Source: Monodelphis domestica
Lineage: Eukaryota > Chordata > Mammalia > Didelphimorphia > Didelphidae
Direction of reading: 5' to 3'
NCBI RefSeq assembly: GCF_027887165.1
Contig: NC_077230.1
Span: 29,312,351-29,376,350, forward strand
DNA length: 64,000 nucleotides
The notes under the pieces were generated by a model, which did not search any database, was not told the origin of the DNA, and worked only from the letters and a program-made list of their open reading frames with translations. Positions 23,776 through 35,570 of the stretch are shown piece by piece (the stretch's first letter is position 1; each line of letters opens with the position of its first letter). The position numbers and the translations under genes were made by a program.

Positions 23776-26700
23776 AACAAGATAATGATATTCATCTTAG
23801 AGTTTTAGAAAATAGCAAAAATTAAAAGATAAACAATAATGAGATCATATTTTACAATCCATCTTTTAAAAATTACCATTTCTACTGGCTTTTTCTGGTA
23901 GAAACTCCTTTGGTAGGTGATTCTATACCATTATATTTCAGGGAAAAAAGAAGGATAACTCTTCAGATTTTATTACATGCTGCTATTATTTTTGCTCTGT
24001 GTTTATTCATAAGGAGAGGACCTGAGAGCAATAGTATTTTTTCTCCTCCTTTCCTTTCCCCTTTTTATTTTTCCTCTTTCCTTTCTCCTTCACCTCATTC
24101 TTCCTTTCTCCTCTTACTTCTCCTTCTTTTATTCTAAATAAATAATGTATAGAGTTAAAACAGATTTCCATTTTTTTCTACCATAATACTAGAAATTCTA
24201 GTTATAGTAATAGTGCAACAGGAAGAAATTAACATTTCAAACTTATCATCTACAAACAATAATGATTTGTATAGAAAACCCCAAAGAAACAACAACAGCA
24301 ACAACAACTTTTTATGTCCTTATCCAGAAACTCTGCTATCTGATATCCACCTTAAAGAACAAAAACAATGTCCCAATACACAGTATAATAACAAAGAACT
24401 GTTATTCCTTCCTAGCAAAAGTAAACAAACAACAACAATAACAATGATGTCTTAAAAACGTTGACAAATAAGCATGAAAGTTAAGTGGAGAAGGCAGAAC
24501 TAGAATAATAGAAAGAAGTTATTAAAATAACTTGAATAAAAATAACAGTGAAAATAGTTTTAATTTAGAGTCAATACAATAACCAATATAGACTACATAT
24601 TATATATAATAAAACATTCTTTCTTCCTCTTTATAAAGTTGGGAAATTTTGGTTGTGAGATATTGCCTATAGTTAGGCATCATTGCTAAGATTGCTAAGG
24701 TAGACATGCAGGTATATATATAGCTATATACAAGTTAATTGCAGTTCAGATTTAATTTTTTGGTAATAATTTTTCAATTTATTTTTATAGTAGTAATTTT
24801 AAATATGTACTATTATTATTATGGGGTATATGAGGTATTTAGGAAAGATTGATAACTCTGATGTAAGGGATTACCCAAGCCCTTTTTTTAGGGTAGTTTT
24901 AGGCCTTTAGTAGGGTTCATCAACACTCAACTCACTCCTGTGTATATAAGAACCTAAAGCATGTACAATAGTCACAACTCTACAGGACTGTCTTAGCAGT
25001 TGAGATAAAGGCTGAGGGTGACCAACTTCCCTAAAACCCATGAGTTTAGGATGAGTATATTCCAAGCATATGAAAATTTTCCCCACAGAATAGGTGGATG
25101 AGAACAATTTATTCCAATGATCATGAAGATGGTAGAAGCAGGCACAGTGGAGCATTTAGAGCTTGGTTAGACATCAAAGAAGCCAAAGTTATCCACTGCA
25201 TCCTGAATCATCTCTAGTTGTCTTGCCACTGAACTTAGATGACTAAAAGAGAGGCTGAAAATTTTGTGTAACATTGCATCACTTAAAACCAATTTATGTG
25301 TCTTGTGAGTTGAAATAAATCACCTGAACCACTTTTATCATTATTACTTTAATTTTAAAAGAAGATTCTAGATAGAAATTTCTTATACATAATCTAAGAT
25401 CCCTAAAAGCTCTTAAATTTATATCCACTCCCACATTTCAAGTGATGTTAACCTTGCTTGCTCAAAATAAGCTCAGAAAAACTATTTTAAAAGTTAAAAA
25501 ACTAATACAAATACTGGATACAGAAGAGAAGAGATGTATATACTCCTTATTCTTTGTTTATTAGTTAATTTTTACCTAGTATTTAAATAATGAATGAGAT
25601 GAACCCAAATCATAGTATACTTTGAAGACCTATCATTTCCTCTGTTCTGATTTACTTCAGATTTGTTTAGCCACATAGCACCCTCATGTGTTTAAACCAG
25701 TGCTAGTAATTTCAGTCTTTCTGTCCATTATTGCCATAAGATTTTTATACTTTAGAACTCCAGGAAACATATTCCCCAGCTATCCAATTGGGTGCTAATC
25801 CTCCCTGAACACCCCATAAACCTCACAGGAATACATACACACACATGTGTATCTATCTATACATATACAAATAGACAAATGAATATATGAAAACATAGAG
25901 GATTATTACTTAGCTTTCTTTTCAATCTGTTCTCCTACTTGAGGGCAAATAATACATTAAAAAATGAACCCATTTGGAAGCTTTTAATATAAAGGTTGCA
26001 TTCTTCATATATATAAAGCACAAGGGAGTAACATTTCACTCAATTGGCTGATTTTGAGACATTCACATCACAGAACATTCTCACTCTTCCACTGTCTGCT
26101 AATTACTGCCATCTGAGGACACTCCAATTTTCCTTTGAATTCTCTTATTCATACTCCCAAAGAATCCCTGGCTTTCACTCCTTTCTCTTATGCCTACTGT
26201 TTTTTATAGTTTCTAGCTTCTTCTGATCTTTAATGAGAAAGTTGGTCAGGGCAACCTGACTTCTGGACAAACCATGCCCATAATTTTGGCTACACTTTCA
26301 ATTTTTTACAAGACCTTGGAAGACCCAAATAAGACCTTACTTTGATTCTTACTGTTAGATACCATAGATTACCTCAAGCCTAGTAATCTCAGAGATAGCC
26401 AAGAATAAGACAGAAGGTATTTGGGGATTGTTTTAAAATGCCAGGATAGAGAGATAGCTATATAAATACATAGATGAATAGATAATAATTGATTTGGAGA
26501 GTTTAAAACTTAGGTTCATGTGTGGTGAGAATAGATCATAGGCATAGTATCTATAATCACGCCTTTTCAGATCCATTAATTTATCCTGTCACCCCATTCC
26601 CTTCCATACCATGAAGGACTTATTCTTGTTTTTATTTCTTATTTAATTTTGTTAGCATTAGCCTTGTTGCTAACACTTAGGACTTAAAATAGTTTTGCTG

Positions 26701-27005
26701 TGCTTAGAGCACCACCCAGTGACCAAAGAGTTATTTAGACATATCTACTTTTATTTTTCTTTCATCTTTTAGTTATCTATACTAAGATGAAGGATACAGT
26801 GAGAGGGGAAATGAAATAGTGAAATTCCACTGTTATTTATTTATTGAAGATAATATGAAAATAATATGAAAGTGAAAGGGTTGAATGGTGTACAAAATCA
26901 ATAATGATTAAACTTTCCAGTTCTAAATGTTAACAGTGGAGCTAAACACTGAAGTTAAGAAATGGGTGTAAGGAGAAGAGTAAGAGAAAAAGCAAGGAAA
27001 CAGTC
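23776..27005. other. Intergenic, mostly single copy
   Basis: No gene recognised. A pyrimidine-rich strip (24030-24135), a CAA/AAC-rich strip (24270-24455) and a short CA/TA tract (25835-25870) explain the small open frames there. Confidence 0.45.
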
Positions 27006-27009
27006 TGGC

Positions 27010-27200
27010 ATAGTGTAAAAAAAATCTGAGTATGAAGTTAAAGGACTTAGATTTGATTCCTGTCACCTCTGCTTATTATTGTGTGATCTTAAGCAATACC
27101 TCTCTAAGCCATAGTTTCTTCATGTACAAAATGAGAGGGTTGGACTTTATGGACTTTAAGAGACCTTCCTTCAGTAAGTCTATGGTTCTTTGATTAAATG
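27010..27200 (+). repeat. MIR/THER-like SINE
   Basis: 'ggacttagatttgattcctgtcacctctgcttattattgtgtgatcttaagcaatacctctctaagcc' followed by '..caaaatgagagggttggacttta..' is the marsupial MIR-type SINE. Confidence 0.8.
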
Positions 27201-27439
27201 GGAAGGGAATTAAATAGAATGAAAAAATAATGAAGGAAATAAAGGGAAAAGTTGAGTGCAATGAGAGAAAGAGAGAAGAAAGATATATTTTTCATAGCCA
27301 TACTAACCTGACCCTTCAAATTCCCTCAAGTATCACCAACCTTTAGTGTCAAAAAATGTCTATACATATGTATGCAGGAATATAACACACTTTTATAGGT
27401 GTAACATCTTTTCTGTATAATAGTTATTTCTTGGGCTTA

Positions 27440-27540
27440 TTGTTTTCCCCAAAGTAAGCAAACTTCTTGTGACCAAGGACTATTCTGCTTTTGCTTCTGT
27501 ACCCCCAATTCCTGAAACAGTAGCTGCTTGAATGGAAATT
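27440..27540 (+). repeat. L2/SINE tail-like fragment
   Basis: 'aaacttcttgtgaccaaggactattctgcttttgc..tgtaccccca' resembles the 'gagggcagggactg..tttgtatccccag' conserved end of L2-related SINEs. Confidence 0.4.
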
Positions 27541-27794
27541 AATAGCTTGTTTTCAGACATTTCAATCTAAAGATTCATTTTCACTTAAAGTAATATTTGC
27601 ATTAATGAATAAAATTCATTCCAAGTACTCATTGGACTGTCAGAAATCTAATTTCCAAAGAGAAAAATTTAAGAGAAGTATAAAGGTAGGTCTCAATATG
27701 ATAATTCTGTGCTTAACTATTGGGGATTTTCTCAAACAAGGACTGAGAGGAAATATGGAGAAGTGTAGCTAATTCTAGATTTGACATAAAAGAC

Positions 27795-27882
27795 ATGATT
27801 CAAACCCAAAGTTTGCAACTTACTGAGTGCTGTTGGGCAAGTCATATAATTTCTGTGGGTTTCATTTTTCTTAACTATAAAC
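27795..27882 (+). repeat. MIR, left part, interrupted by element F
   Basis: 'gcaacttactgagtgctgttgggcaagtcatataatttctgtgggtttcatttttc' is MIR core. It resumes at 31596 ('ataggaggttaaactatat..') after element F. Confidence 0.75.
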
Positions 27883-28214
27883 TGCAAAGATTAAAATTTA
27901 GGAATATTGGGAGACTGAGGCAGGTAGAAATTAGTTTCTCTCTGCAAGGAGTATTATATTTTATGAGGTTTATTAAAGATTAAGGATTAAAGAAAATACA
28001 GGATAAGAAAAAACACGTGTCTAGGCCAGTGGCCTAGACGTCACCTGCATTATGGAAAGAGCTTCATCTGCTCCAAAATGGAAGTCCAAAAAGAGACCCT
28101 CAAAAGCTTAAATACCTTCTTGATCTCAGCCCAGGTGAGATTACAAGGCATTCTGGGGAAGTGGAGCAAAGGCTTGTGAGGATTGTAGTCCTTTATTTGA
28201 GTCTATTTTTTACA
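27883..28214 (-). mobile_element. 3' LTR of element F
   Basis: 332 bp. On the minus strand: ZNF143/SBS-like motifs (28143-28160 and 28178-28191), a TATA-like tatttaag near 28108-28117 and an AATAAA at 27969-27974. It contains about 20 bases near 28045-28080 missing from the other LTR. Confidence 0.9.
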
Positions 28215-28226
28215 TTCCTCCGTTTG
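28215..28226 (-). promoter_or_regulatory. Polypurine tract of element F
   Basis: On the minus strand caaacggaggaa ends directly at the LTR start TGTAAA. Confidence 0.7.
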
Positions 28227-31200
28227 ATCATTTGAAAAAAAATTTTTTTCCAAAGGATCATGAAAACATAATCAATTTAAAGATTACAATAATTTGAGGA
28301 TAAGAGAGAAAAAAAAGAATAAAACCAATAATTGTTGAACACATTGACAAAAAGCCAGTTAGGGGGCATTCCCCTTTGGCATGAAAGTATACATACAAAT
28401 AAATGTTCAATCAACCACACCCAAAGTTCATTTTTGTGCAGCTTGTGGTCTGGAGGCTTCTTCATGGTGGCTTCTCCAACAGTTCAGTTCTGGATTCAGA
28501 GAGGTAGCATCTTCTTTACCTAAAATTCTTCTCAAAAGGAATTTAAACTTTGCAATTTAAATAATATTTTTTTTACATTCCCCCCATTAAGAGGGTGATT
28601 AAAAAACTTAGGGATGCATGGCTGAGGTATGAGGTATATGAATCAATTGGCAAGAGATATTAAAAAGACATCAGAAAAATCAAAAAGAAAAGAAAATTTC
28701 TGGATGAAAATATAGACTATCAAAGTCTTATGTGTAAAAATTCCAAGTAAAAGAAAAATAAATAACAGGTCCTTCTATCAGGGCCCAATCAAAATGATCT
28801 AAGCAATGATGCATTAACCCAGTCAGTAGCCAGGACTACAGAAAGTTGCCACACTATGAGAGGCAGAAAAGGGGACCAGAGTATATAAGCCAAGGTTCCG
28901 GGAGCCAAGTTTGAGGTACTTGGTAGAATGTGGAACAAGGAAGACCTGCTTTTAACACATGTTAAACAGCCGCAACTTTGAACCCCAAACACGTTCAAGT
29001 CCTCTTTGTCTAGGCTCAAAGTGACATCAATTTCACCAGTATTGGTTGGTCTCTTTGACCTTATGCTCTATTGGCACTATGCAGTGGCTCTTTTGTGTAT
29101 ATCTTGTCTTGGAATCAGACAGAATCATTAAGCAAAGCCTCATAATTTATTTAAATAATTAGTGGCATCATTTTTATAGACACAAGCTTTTTAGGGCATG
29201 CATTAGCAAATGTATTTCAAACTTGTAGCACTGAAAAGTCAAAAAGTTAAAGAAAATCTTAATGCTGGTGACATGTGCTTCAAATATAAAAGGGAGAGAA
29301 AAAATAATTAAAAAAATGAAAAAGTATATTGCACATGCAAGAAAAATATAATAATAAAAGAGCTTAAAAAGTTCAAAAATAGAGCTTATAATCATTGACA
29401 CTCTGTGTCAGCTAAGAAAATATAAAATGCAAGGCTTTCTCACCAAAAATGAGATCCATTTCCTCTTAATATCTGGCCATGCTCCACTGTGAGTAGAAGG
29501 CAAATGAATTGAACAAGGTTAACAATTTTTCATTTTTAAAAATACAGTAGTACAAATTTGTAGATATCAATATCCCCAAAATTCTCAATAGCCCAATTAA
29601 TTACAATAGCAAACAAACACTTTCATATTTCACATAAGTTGCTGTATGACATTTTTAAAACCTATGAATTGATGGACATTTGTCACAATTTTTACAAACA
29701 TAGCAATCTTTCAACCTTGGTATTTAAACATTTTTTAAACAAAGTAAAACTCATCTTGGGTTAAGAACATAATCAAGAAATCTAGATATCATTCTGATGC
29801 AAGTAAAGTAGTGAGCTGAAGAGTATAAATAAAGGGGTGCTCCTTTATCTTGGAGGCTTTTTAGGGATACAAATGCCCTGAGATTAACTGCCCAACTTCC
29901 ATTCACATATTTAGAAATGCAGGAAGGTTGGGGGTTATAAAATGTATTTCACTTCAGCTACTGTAATGGGCCTTACCTCATGGTAGGGGCAGGCAAAAAT
30001 AACCAGATTGTTTAAAAAGAAATTCCAAAAATCATATTTAAAAAACCCTTAAAATCATTTGAGATATTTAGCACATTAAATTTTCCAAAGGTTGTTCTAC
30101 AATTATAACCAGTTCTGATGAAGTCCATCTATCTTCGGCAAAATAGAAAAAAGTTGTTTTTTCATATGTGGGCTTATTCACAATAATATTTGTTCAACAC
30201 AGTTATAGGGGAAAAACAACAGAATTTCAAAACTTAGTACATTCAAAATAAATTCAATCAACCTTCAGTTCAAGCAGAATAATATTCAATCCAGTAATAT
30301 ATGAACTTAAATCACAAAGTTAAACCATAACAAAAAATGCAATAGAATACAGAGATTTTTATAAACCATTGGAGTCTGAATGCCTTAGAATATAGCCTTT
30401 AGTCTTTAAAGTTCCTTAGGTGTGTTTATCCATTTAAATGTCTATTGTCTGAAGGCAGAGTGGTAAGGGCTAGGCAATGGGTTTCAAGGGACCCGTCCAG
30501 GGCCTCATAGCTGGGAAGTATCTGAGGCCAGATTTTAACCCAGGACCATGCTCTCAGTGCCCTGAGCCACCCATTTGCAAATTCAAAGTTGAATCTTTGG
30601 GCTGAATCTTTCTTCTGGCACGCAGGTGAAATCAATGAAATTACCAGAACAGTCAAAAGGTATCCTTTTAAACAACCCATTGCTATTAAGTTTCTGTTTG
30701 AAAAATCTGTTTCTTCTCCTCTCTAGTCTTTCTCCCCTGATATGATCCCTACTCCTGCCCCAGTCCACGTGGGAGCCCAGGCCACCCACGTGGAGTCAAT
30801 ACCCCCGTTTGTTAGTTACCAGCTGTTAGAAATGAGTAATCTGCTCCAAGGCTAGAGTTTGTTGGGCAGGCAGGTCACCAGATGCAATCTTGGTTGAACC
30901 AAGTGGGCCAGGTGAGCGAGAGAAAAACCGCTGGAGTGCGCAGGGCAGGGGCCAGACCTGGAGAGCAGACAAACAGGGCCGGGAGCTTGGGCACCAGGTG
31001 AGAGGCCAGGAGCAGAAGCAGGAGAAGCAGGCAGGCAGAACTTAGCAGCCAGGGGCCAGGTGTGCGTCAAACGCAAGAGGTCTGGATCGGGGGCTGAACA
31101 CCAGCAGGCAAAAGCAGCTGAGCTATCTAATGGCTGGAACTGAACGAGCAGCAGTTTTGCAAGGGTAAAAAAACAAAAACTTGGCCAGAGAGATGTGGCT

Positions 31201-31262
31201 CAAATTAAAAGCTGAACTAAAGATCAGAAAGAAATCAGAAGATTGAGAGGTGTTTTTTTTTT
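28227..31262 (-). other. Internal region of element F, no coding capacity seen
   Basis: The half near the 3' LTR (28230-30400) is A/T-rich. The part near the 5' LTR (30740-31080) is markedly G/A-rich on the plus strand with CAGG/GGCAGG runs, resembling a packaging or leader region in position only. A short minus-strand frame at 28277-28465 and one at 30426-30680 do not resemble retroviral proteins I know. A second PPT-plus-LTR-start-like junction occurs at 28572-28585. Confidence 0.6.
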
Positions 31263-31281
31263 CCCCATTAGGTTGCCAAAC
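31263..31281 (-). promoter_or_regulatory. Possible primer-binding site of element F
   Basis: On the minus strand the 5' LTR ends CTTTGCA, then gtt, then TGGCAACCTAATGGGGA. A TGG start within a few bases of the LTR is expected of a tRNA primer site. I could not match a specific tRNA. Confidence 0.5.
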
Positions 31282-31591
31282 TGCAAAGGTTAAATTTTAG
31301 GAATATGGGGAGACTGAGGCAGGTAGAAATTAGTTTCTCTCTGCAAGGATTATTATATTTTATGAGGTTTATTAAAGATTAAGGATTAAAGAAAATACAG
31401 GATAAGAAAAAACATGTGTCTAGGCCAGAGGCCTAGACCTCACCGGAAGTCCAGAAAGAGACCCTCAAAAGCCTTTGAATCAGCTTAAATACCTTCTCGA
31501 TCTCAGCCCAGGTGAGATTACAAGGCATTCTGGGGAAGTGGAGCAAAAGCTTGTGGGGATTGTAGTCCTGTATTCGAGTCTATTTTTTACA
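31282..31591 (-). mobile_element. 5' LTR of element F
   Basis: 310 bp. It carries the same minus-strand signals as the 3' LTR: SBS-like motif 31520-31537 with a second half near 31554-31570, TATA-like sequence near 31483-31493, and AATAAA at 31368-31373. Confidence 0.9.
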
Positions 31592-31595
31592 AAAC

Positions 31596-31665
31596 ATAGG
31601 AGGTTAAACTATATCCACTCAGGTTTTGGCTCTTACATCAATTAGCCATTTTCCTCAATTCATTC
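31596..31665 (+). repeat. MIR, right part, after element F
   Basis: Continuation of the MIR begun at 27795 ('ataggaggttaaactatatccac..'). Confidence 0.6.
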
Positions 31666-32485
31666 CTCTACCGATTCCATCAAATAATCATGGAATTTGA
31701 CTATTATAAGTCCATGACTCATTTTGAGTGATATTAAACAAAATCAAGTTCATTCTGTAACTTTTGGCTGAGGAATGTGGTCACACCTTATCAGACTTAC
31801 AGAAATCCAGTAAGCTATTTTATAGTTATGGTCTCAAGCATATGGCAACATAGTAGAAGTTTTTCAACTAAGTACCTGGCCTTTGCTATTAAAAAAATTT
31901 GCATTAATATTCATTAAGGTTATAGTCAAAAAATGAATCCTCAAAAAAGATTTGTACTCAGTCCTATTCAATACACCCATTTAGTTGCATAATAACTTCT
32001 ATAAATTCACAATCCTCTTTTTGTTCAGTAAGCATAGCATATTTCTAGCATTTATTCTTACAGAAATTGAAAGATGAAATCTTTTTAAAATTTTTCAATG
32101 TGATGATGTAAAATGTAAGCATATAAAGGATCCAAGCCTGTATAGGAGTGATTTTGACATTTGTTTGACATCTCAGTTGACAACTTGAAAGAAATCAATC
32201 TTTTTTTTTTTCCAGAGTCAAATTTCAGTAAGTCTTTGGAAAAGAAAAGAATACTAAAGTGACAGAGACTTCTTTAGAAATCTTTAGTATGATTTGTTAA
32301 CTCAACTTGTTGAGACTTAATCACTAGGGAAAACATGTTCTTCTATGAAAACCAGCCAAAATAACAAACAATGCATTGAAGCTACAAAAGGGATGACATT
32401 TCTGGATCTATATCCTTGAAATCTTCATAAACCATTCCAATCTCCTCTCCCTTGAATTCCTAGAATTGTGACTTACAGTGATCAT
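31666..32485. other. Intergenic, no recognisable feature
   Basis: AT-rich, no credible ORF or repeat recognised. Confidence 0.4.
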
Positions 32486-32489
32486 TTTA

Positions 32490-35208
32490 TTTTTAGCTTA
32501 TGCTAAATGTATATAATATAAATAATATACATACCATAATTCTTTTTATCAGCATGTACTTACCTTCCCTATTCCTTTTAATCAGGTCTATTTTTTCCTT
32601 TGCTTTGTCAGATATCATGATTGCAAGTCCTACCTTCTTTCTATCAGTTGAGGCCCAATAGGTCTTGCTCCAACCTTTAATTCTGACCTTGTGAGTATCT
32701 ACCTACTTCACGTGTGTTTCTTGAAGACAACATATAGTAGGGTTTTAGATTCTAATTCACTCTCCTATTCATCTACGTTTTATGGGTGAGTTCATCCCAT
32801 TCACACTCAGAGTTATGATTGTCACTCATGAATTCCATAGCATTTTGATATCCTCTCCTAGTTCTGTCCTTTCTTCTTTTACTATATCCTTTTGAACCAG
32901 TGGTTTACTTTTAACCAATCCCCCTAATCCTCTCTATTGATATGCTTCCCTTTCTGTTCCCTCCTTTTTTTTTAGGGTCTGTTAAGTTCCCTCCCCCCTC
33001 TCCTTCCCTCTTTTTATACTCCTTACCCCTTTCCCCCCTTAGTTTTACCTTCTCCCTTACCCTGTAGTATAAGATAGAATTCAAGATCCCAATGGATCTA
33101 GAAGCTCTTCCCTCTCAGAGTTGATTTCTCTGAGAGTAAGGTTTAAGTATTCTCTATTAGCACTCTCTTCCTCTCCTTCTAATAAAAGTATTCTTACCCT
33201 CCCCTTCCCATGTGTATCTTGTGTGAAAAAGATTATTGTATTTATTTTGTTTCCTGAAGTATCTCTTGGTGCCCTCTTTGATTCCCCCCTTTCTCTTTTT
33301 TTCATATCATCTTTTAGCCCTTAATGCCCCAATCTTTACTGTGAGTGATTCTTCTAATTAGTATTATAATGAATACAGTTTTTGAGAGTTACGAATAACA
33401 TTTCCCCCATATATTAATATATATAATTTGATCTAATTGTAGCCTTTAAAGAAGAGAGTTTGAATAAAAAAAAACCCAAATATTTTTCTCCTTTTCCCTC
33501 TTTTTCTTATTTACCTTTTCATGTTTCTCTTGCTCTTTGTGTTTGAATATCAAACTTTCCACTTAGTTCTGGTCTTTTCATTATAAATACTTGGAAATCT
33601 TTTTTTATTAATTCCCATATTTTCCCCTGGAAGTATATAGTCAGTTTTGATGGATAGGTGATTCTTGGTTGAAGACTCAATTTTCTTGCCTTTCTGAATA
33701 TCGTGTTCCAGGCCGTGTGGTCCTTTAGTGTGGAAGCTGCAAGGTCTTGTGTGATCCTGATTGGTGCTCTTTGGTATATGAATTGTCTTATTTGGATTCT
33801 TATAGAATTTTCTCCTTAACTTGAAAGCTCTGGAATTTGGCAATTACATTCCTGGGAGTCATCTTTTGGGGATTTAGTATAGAGGGTGTTATATGAACTA
33901 TTTCATTGTCTATGTTGCCCCTTTGTTCAAGAACATCAGGGCAGTTTTCTTGTATGATTTCTTGTAACATGATGTCAAGATTTCTGTTTTTTTCCTGGCT
34001 TTTCAGGTAAATGAATGATTCTCAAATTGTCTCTCCTTCCTTTGTTTTCCTGATCTTTCAGCTTGTCAGTGAGATATTTTATGTTTTCTTCTATTTTGTC
34101 AGTTTTTTGAGTTTGCTTTATTAATTATTGCTTTTTTGCAAGATCATTGGTTTACAGTTGCTTAATTCTGGTCCTTAAAGCCTGGTTTTCTGCTTTAACC
34201 TTTTGATTTTCTGCTATGATTTTTTGATTTTCTGCTATAATTTTTTAATTTTCAGCTACAATTTTTTTATTCTCTTTTTGAACCATTTCCCATTTCTTTT
34301 GCCAGAAGGCTTCCATCTTTTTGATCAACTCCAATTTAAATTCTTCCAGAGCTTGTGGGCAATTTCCAATTTTCTGGAAGTTTATGTTTTTGTTTGAATT
34401 TCCTCCTGTATATCCTTGGTAGCCTGGGTTTTTCCTCCATATAAATTTTCGAGGTTCACTGTCTTTTTTTTTTTTTGCTTTTTTTGGAAGGAGTTTGGGG
34501 CTCCTATGAGCAATTAGCCATTACCTTCCCTTTTTGGTCAGATATCTGAGTGAGCTGGTCAGGTTCTCTGGCTATGGAGTTAGGGAGCAAGGATTTTGCC
34601 TGAGGCAAGCTCTCGAATCTCTGCAACTGCACTCCCTTCCCAGCTGCCATAGTCTGAGCTCCCCCCCCACCCTACAGGTTTTCGGGTGTAACTACTTTCA
34701 GGGGTAGGTCTTAATCAGCACCCAAGACCTAGAGCTACCCCTTGTTCACTCCAGAGGTGCCCCTCGCTCATTTATTGATTTGGGCACACTATGGCTCTGA
34801 GTGCCCAAGGTCTACACTCCCCCACCTGCGTGCCGAGTTTTCGGGTGTAATTGCTCTCAGGGGTAAATCCTTGGTGGTCTTAGTCAGCACCCAAGACCTA
34901 GAGCTGCCCTTTGCTCACTCCAGAGGTGCCCCTTGCTCACTCACTGATTCTGGCACTCTGGCTCTGACTGGCTCCAAAGGTGGGGTTGGGGAGGGTAGAT
35001 CAGCTCATGTTTGGGTGGGAACTTCCCCCCCGCCATAGTGTGGAAATGCCCAAATCTCACATACCCTCAATGCTGTACACTACTGTAGAGTCCCTTCATT
35101 CTAATAAAAAAAAAAATTTGGGGTATTTTTTGGTAGTCTATATCAGTGGGCCTGAGGATAGGAAGTGCCCCACATCTAGACTGCCATCAAGCTTACCCGG
35201 AAGTCCAT
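32490..35208 (-). mobile_element. 5' half of an L1: 5' UTR, ORF1 and start of ORF2 endonuclease
   Basis: On the minus strand, right to left: an L1 5' end ('ggacttccgggtaagcttgatggcagtctaga', compare the start of the copy at 58227), a 5' UTR with two 159-bp tandem units (34678-34836, 34837-34980), ORF1 (about 34410-33505), a ~0.7-kb spacer, and the start of ORF2 (near 32832) through the first part of the endonuclease. The remaining ORF2 and the 3' UTR are absent and no poly-A is seen at the left edge. Frames are broken (97-codon piece 33550-33843). 5'-complete but 3'-lacking is the reverse of usual L1 truncation. Confidence 0.85.
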
Positions 35209-35384
35209 AAATCATTATTATTATTTAAAAATTTGATACTCTACTGAGTTAATTTCTTTACAATTAGTTCAATTTTCTTTTTTAATATTTGATTGTTCAA
35301 ATTTTCATTTGATATTATTTAATTTTTTTGTATGTTTTTGTAGATATACTTCCAATTTCTTTTCTATTATCAGGTTTGCTAACA

Positions 35385-35570
35385 TATAACAATGTCTCAT
35401 AGTTCTCAGGATCTTAGATCTAGAGTTATCGCTTGAGGTCAGCCTAATGTTAAGGATGAAAGAATGAAGTCCTAGGTTGGTTATATGACTTGCCCAAAGT
35501 TACACATGTATTAAATATCAGAAATGGAATTAGAACCCTATTTTTCTTTTTACTATACTACACTGTCTGC
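35385..35570 (-). repeat. MIR-like SINE
   Basis: 'gatcttagatctagagttatcgcttgaggtcagcc..gacttgcccaaagttacacatgtattaaatatcagaaatgg' is a minus-strand MIR-type element. Confidence 0.7.

Larger units (their letters stand above)
27883..31591 (-). mobile_element. Element F: complete LTR-flanked, apparently non-coding ERV, minus strand
   Basis: Two near-identical direct repeats (27883-28214 and 31282-31591) bound 3067 bp of internal sequence. On the minus strand each repeat opens TGTAAAAAATAG and closes CTTTGCA. The whole is flanked by aaac (27879-27882, 31592-31595) inside a MIR that is continuous across it. A purine-rich tract (28215-28226) adjoins the 3' LTR, and a TGG-starting possible primer site follows the 5' LTR. 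I find no gag, protease, RT, integrase or env frame, and the longest internal frames are under 90 codons. It is therefore likely a non-autonomous or heavily decayed element. The close match of the two LTRs by eye favours modest age and genuine non-coding structure. Confidence 0.9.

Noticed and set aside
25835..25870. Possible CRISPR-like or tandem array
   Set aside because: Only a short CA/TATC microsatellite. No spaced direct repeats were seen anywhere in the window, and the DNA is plainly mammalian.
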